The position numbers and the translations under genes are program-made. This document shows positions 63,247-64,000 of a stretch of DNA of 64,000 nucleotides, one piece after another. Below the pieces are notes generated by a model. It was not told where the DNA came from, did no database searches, and worked only from the letters and a program-made list of their open reading frames with translations. The stretch comes from Bryobacteraceae bacterium (GTDB lineage: Bacteria > Acidobacteriota > Terriglobia > Bryobacterales > Bryobacteraceae), in the NCBI GenBank assembly GCA_019752335.1, contig JAIEMJ010000019.1:62001-126000 (forward strand), in the 5' to 3' direction. Each line of letters starts with the position of its first letter. Positions within the stretch are counted from its first letter, which is position 1.

Positions 63247-63974
63247 GTTACGAAAAGCTGCGTGCGTATTTTTGGATTGACCCGTTAATCTGTCTCGCCA
63301 CCGTCTTGATGGGCACGCTAAGTTTAGTCGCTTCGCTCTTTGATCGCACGGGAAACAAGCAAATGGCCGTGGCTCGCGCCTGGGCCAGGATCCTGTGCCG
63401 CTTGGCGGGCGTCCAACTCAGAATCGTGGGACTCGAGAATATCCAGCCGGGTAGCAATTACATCATCACCGCGAATCACCTGAGTTACATGGATACGCCC
63501 GTTGTGCTCGGGCACTTACCCATCGATTTTCGCTTCATGGCCAAGAAAGGGCTCTTCAAGATTCCCTTCCTGGGCACCCACCTGGCGAGCGCTGGCCATT
63601 TGCCCGTCGTCAACGACAATCCCCGCGACGGCATCAAGGCCCTGAACGAAGGCGCCAAACTCATCGCCGCTCGACGTATTTCGGTGCTGATTTTTCCGGA
63701 GGGTGGCCGCGCGGCCAGCGGCGAGCTACAGGAGTTTCGCGACGGCGCTTTTTTTCTGGCCATCAAGAGCGGCGCCCCGGTATTGCCGGTGGCGATCTGC
63801 GGCACCTTCGAAATGCTCCCCTTCGGCTCCGGCTTCATGAAGCCCGGTCCAATCACGCTGCGCATCGGCAAACCCATAGAAACAGCGGGCCGCCACATCA
63901 AGGAGCGCACGGCCTTAAGCAGCCAAGTCCGGGCGGAAGTGGATCGCCTGACCCACCTCGGCCACCAGCCCTGA
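63243..63974 (+). CDS. plsC: 1-acyl-glycerol-3-phosphate acyltransferase
   Basis: 243 residues, start overlapping the folC stop. An N-terminal membrane helix (LICLATVLMGTLSLVASLF) precedes the acyltransferase motifs: catalytic His79 and Asp84 in ANHLSYMDTPVV, RFMAKKGLFKIPFLG, and FPEGGRAASGE for phosphate binding. Makes phosphatidate in the inner membrane. Complete; the window ends 26 bases later. Confidence 0.94.
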   Translation: MSYEKLRAYFWIDPLICLATVLMGTLSLVASLFDRTGNKQMAVARAWARILCRLAGVQLRIVGLENIQPGSNYIITANHLSYMDTPVVLGHLPIDFRFMAKKGLFKIPFLGTHLASAGHLPVVNDNPRDGIKALNEGAKLIAARRISVLIFPEGGRAASGELQEFRDGAFFLAIKSGAPVLPVAICGTFEMLPFGSGFMKPGPITLRIGKPIETAGRHIKERTALSSQVRAEVDRLTHLGHQP

Positions 63975-64000
63975 AGGCGAAGATGGTTGGCCAGTTCCGC

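Overview
The window looks like a chromosome segment of an Acidobacteriota member, most likely of the Bryobacter/Solibacter type. I infer this from gene content and high G+C, not from any marker gene. The clues are a futalosine-pathway radical-SAM gene (mqnC), a secreted DUF1800/DUF1501 pair with PA14, NPCBM and FN3 modules, a quinoprotein dehydrogenase fused to a cytochrome c domain, a short protein with the N-terminal NRRNALRSTGPRTPEGKAR signature, and many RHS fragments. No rRNA, CRISPR array, transposase or phage gene is visible. One tRNA (Leu, anticodon UAG) is present.

Region 1 (1-9.7 kb) is the unusual part. It is a tandem array of RHS C-terminal cassettes. Four near-copies of the same YD-repeat core fragment (about 1217-2184, 4259-5173, 6651-7964, 9226-9690) alternate with different C-terminal tips. 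Three tips (ending at 473, 2868 and 5875) share an HExxH zinc-peptidase-like motif set. Each is followed at once by a gene for a signal-peptide protein of one family (485, 2878, 3569, 5872), with a Shine-Dalgarno just after the tip stop or an ATGA overlap. A fourth tip (ends 8747) is glycine/serine-rich and unrelated to the other three. It overlaps by one base an 80-residue protein with two likely membrane helices. None of the cores carries the long N-terminal part of a complete RHS protein. The layout therefore fits an orphan toxin-tip/immunity reservoir that could exchange tips with a full-length rhs gene outside the window. Several members are broken: a frameshift near 640, a TGA at 6729 and a TAA at 9601.

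Region 2 (10-33.6 kb) is mostly ordinary chromosome. It holds an ABC exporter, a frameshifted aldo/keto reductase, and a dusB-rnhA-nadD operon. Next come a glycine-zipper envelope protein, deoA/pdp-rmuC, mqnC, a CpaE/TadZ-like ATPase, a degenerate response-regulator receiver, an ankyrin protein, lexA and tRNA-Leu. A broken SEC-C miniprotein, a membrane-protein pair, a decayed toxin-antitoxin pair, an M20 peptidase and pcrA/uvrD follow.

Region 3 (33.9-43.5 kb) has a leftward run of an N-terminal-nucleophile acylase, an ABC ATPase, its permease, a PhzF-like protein and a MarC protein. Divergent from it is a rightward run of a CNNM/CBS protein, Dps, a DinB-like protein and FabI, closed by a clear terminator.

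Region 4 (43.5-64 kb) opens with a 470-base leader carrying repeated TAGTAC motifs and a terminator-like hairpin. It precedes the PA14/NPCBM/FN3/DUF1800 gene and its DUF1501 partner. Then come gatB, a cytochrome c-quinoprotein dehydrogenase, an amidase and an aldo/keto reductase; gapA facing them; an FmdB-type zinc ribbon; and a Phd/VapC-like toxin-antitoxin pair. A leftward PLP decarboxylase plus ATP-grasp pair is followed by the rightward S9 oligopeptidase-folC-plsC run that reaches the window edge.
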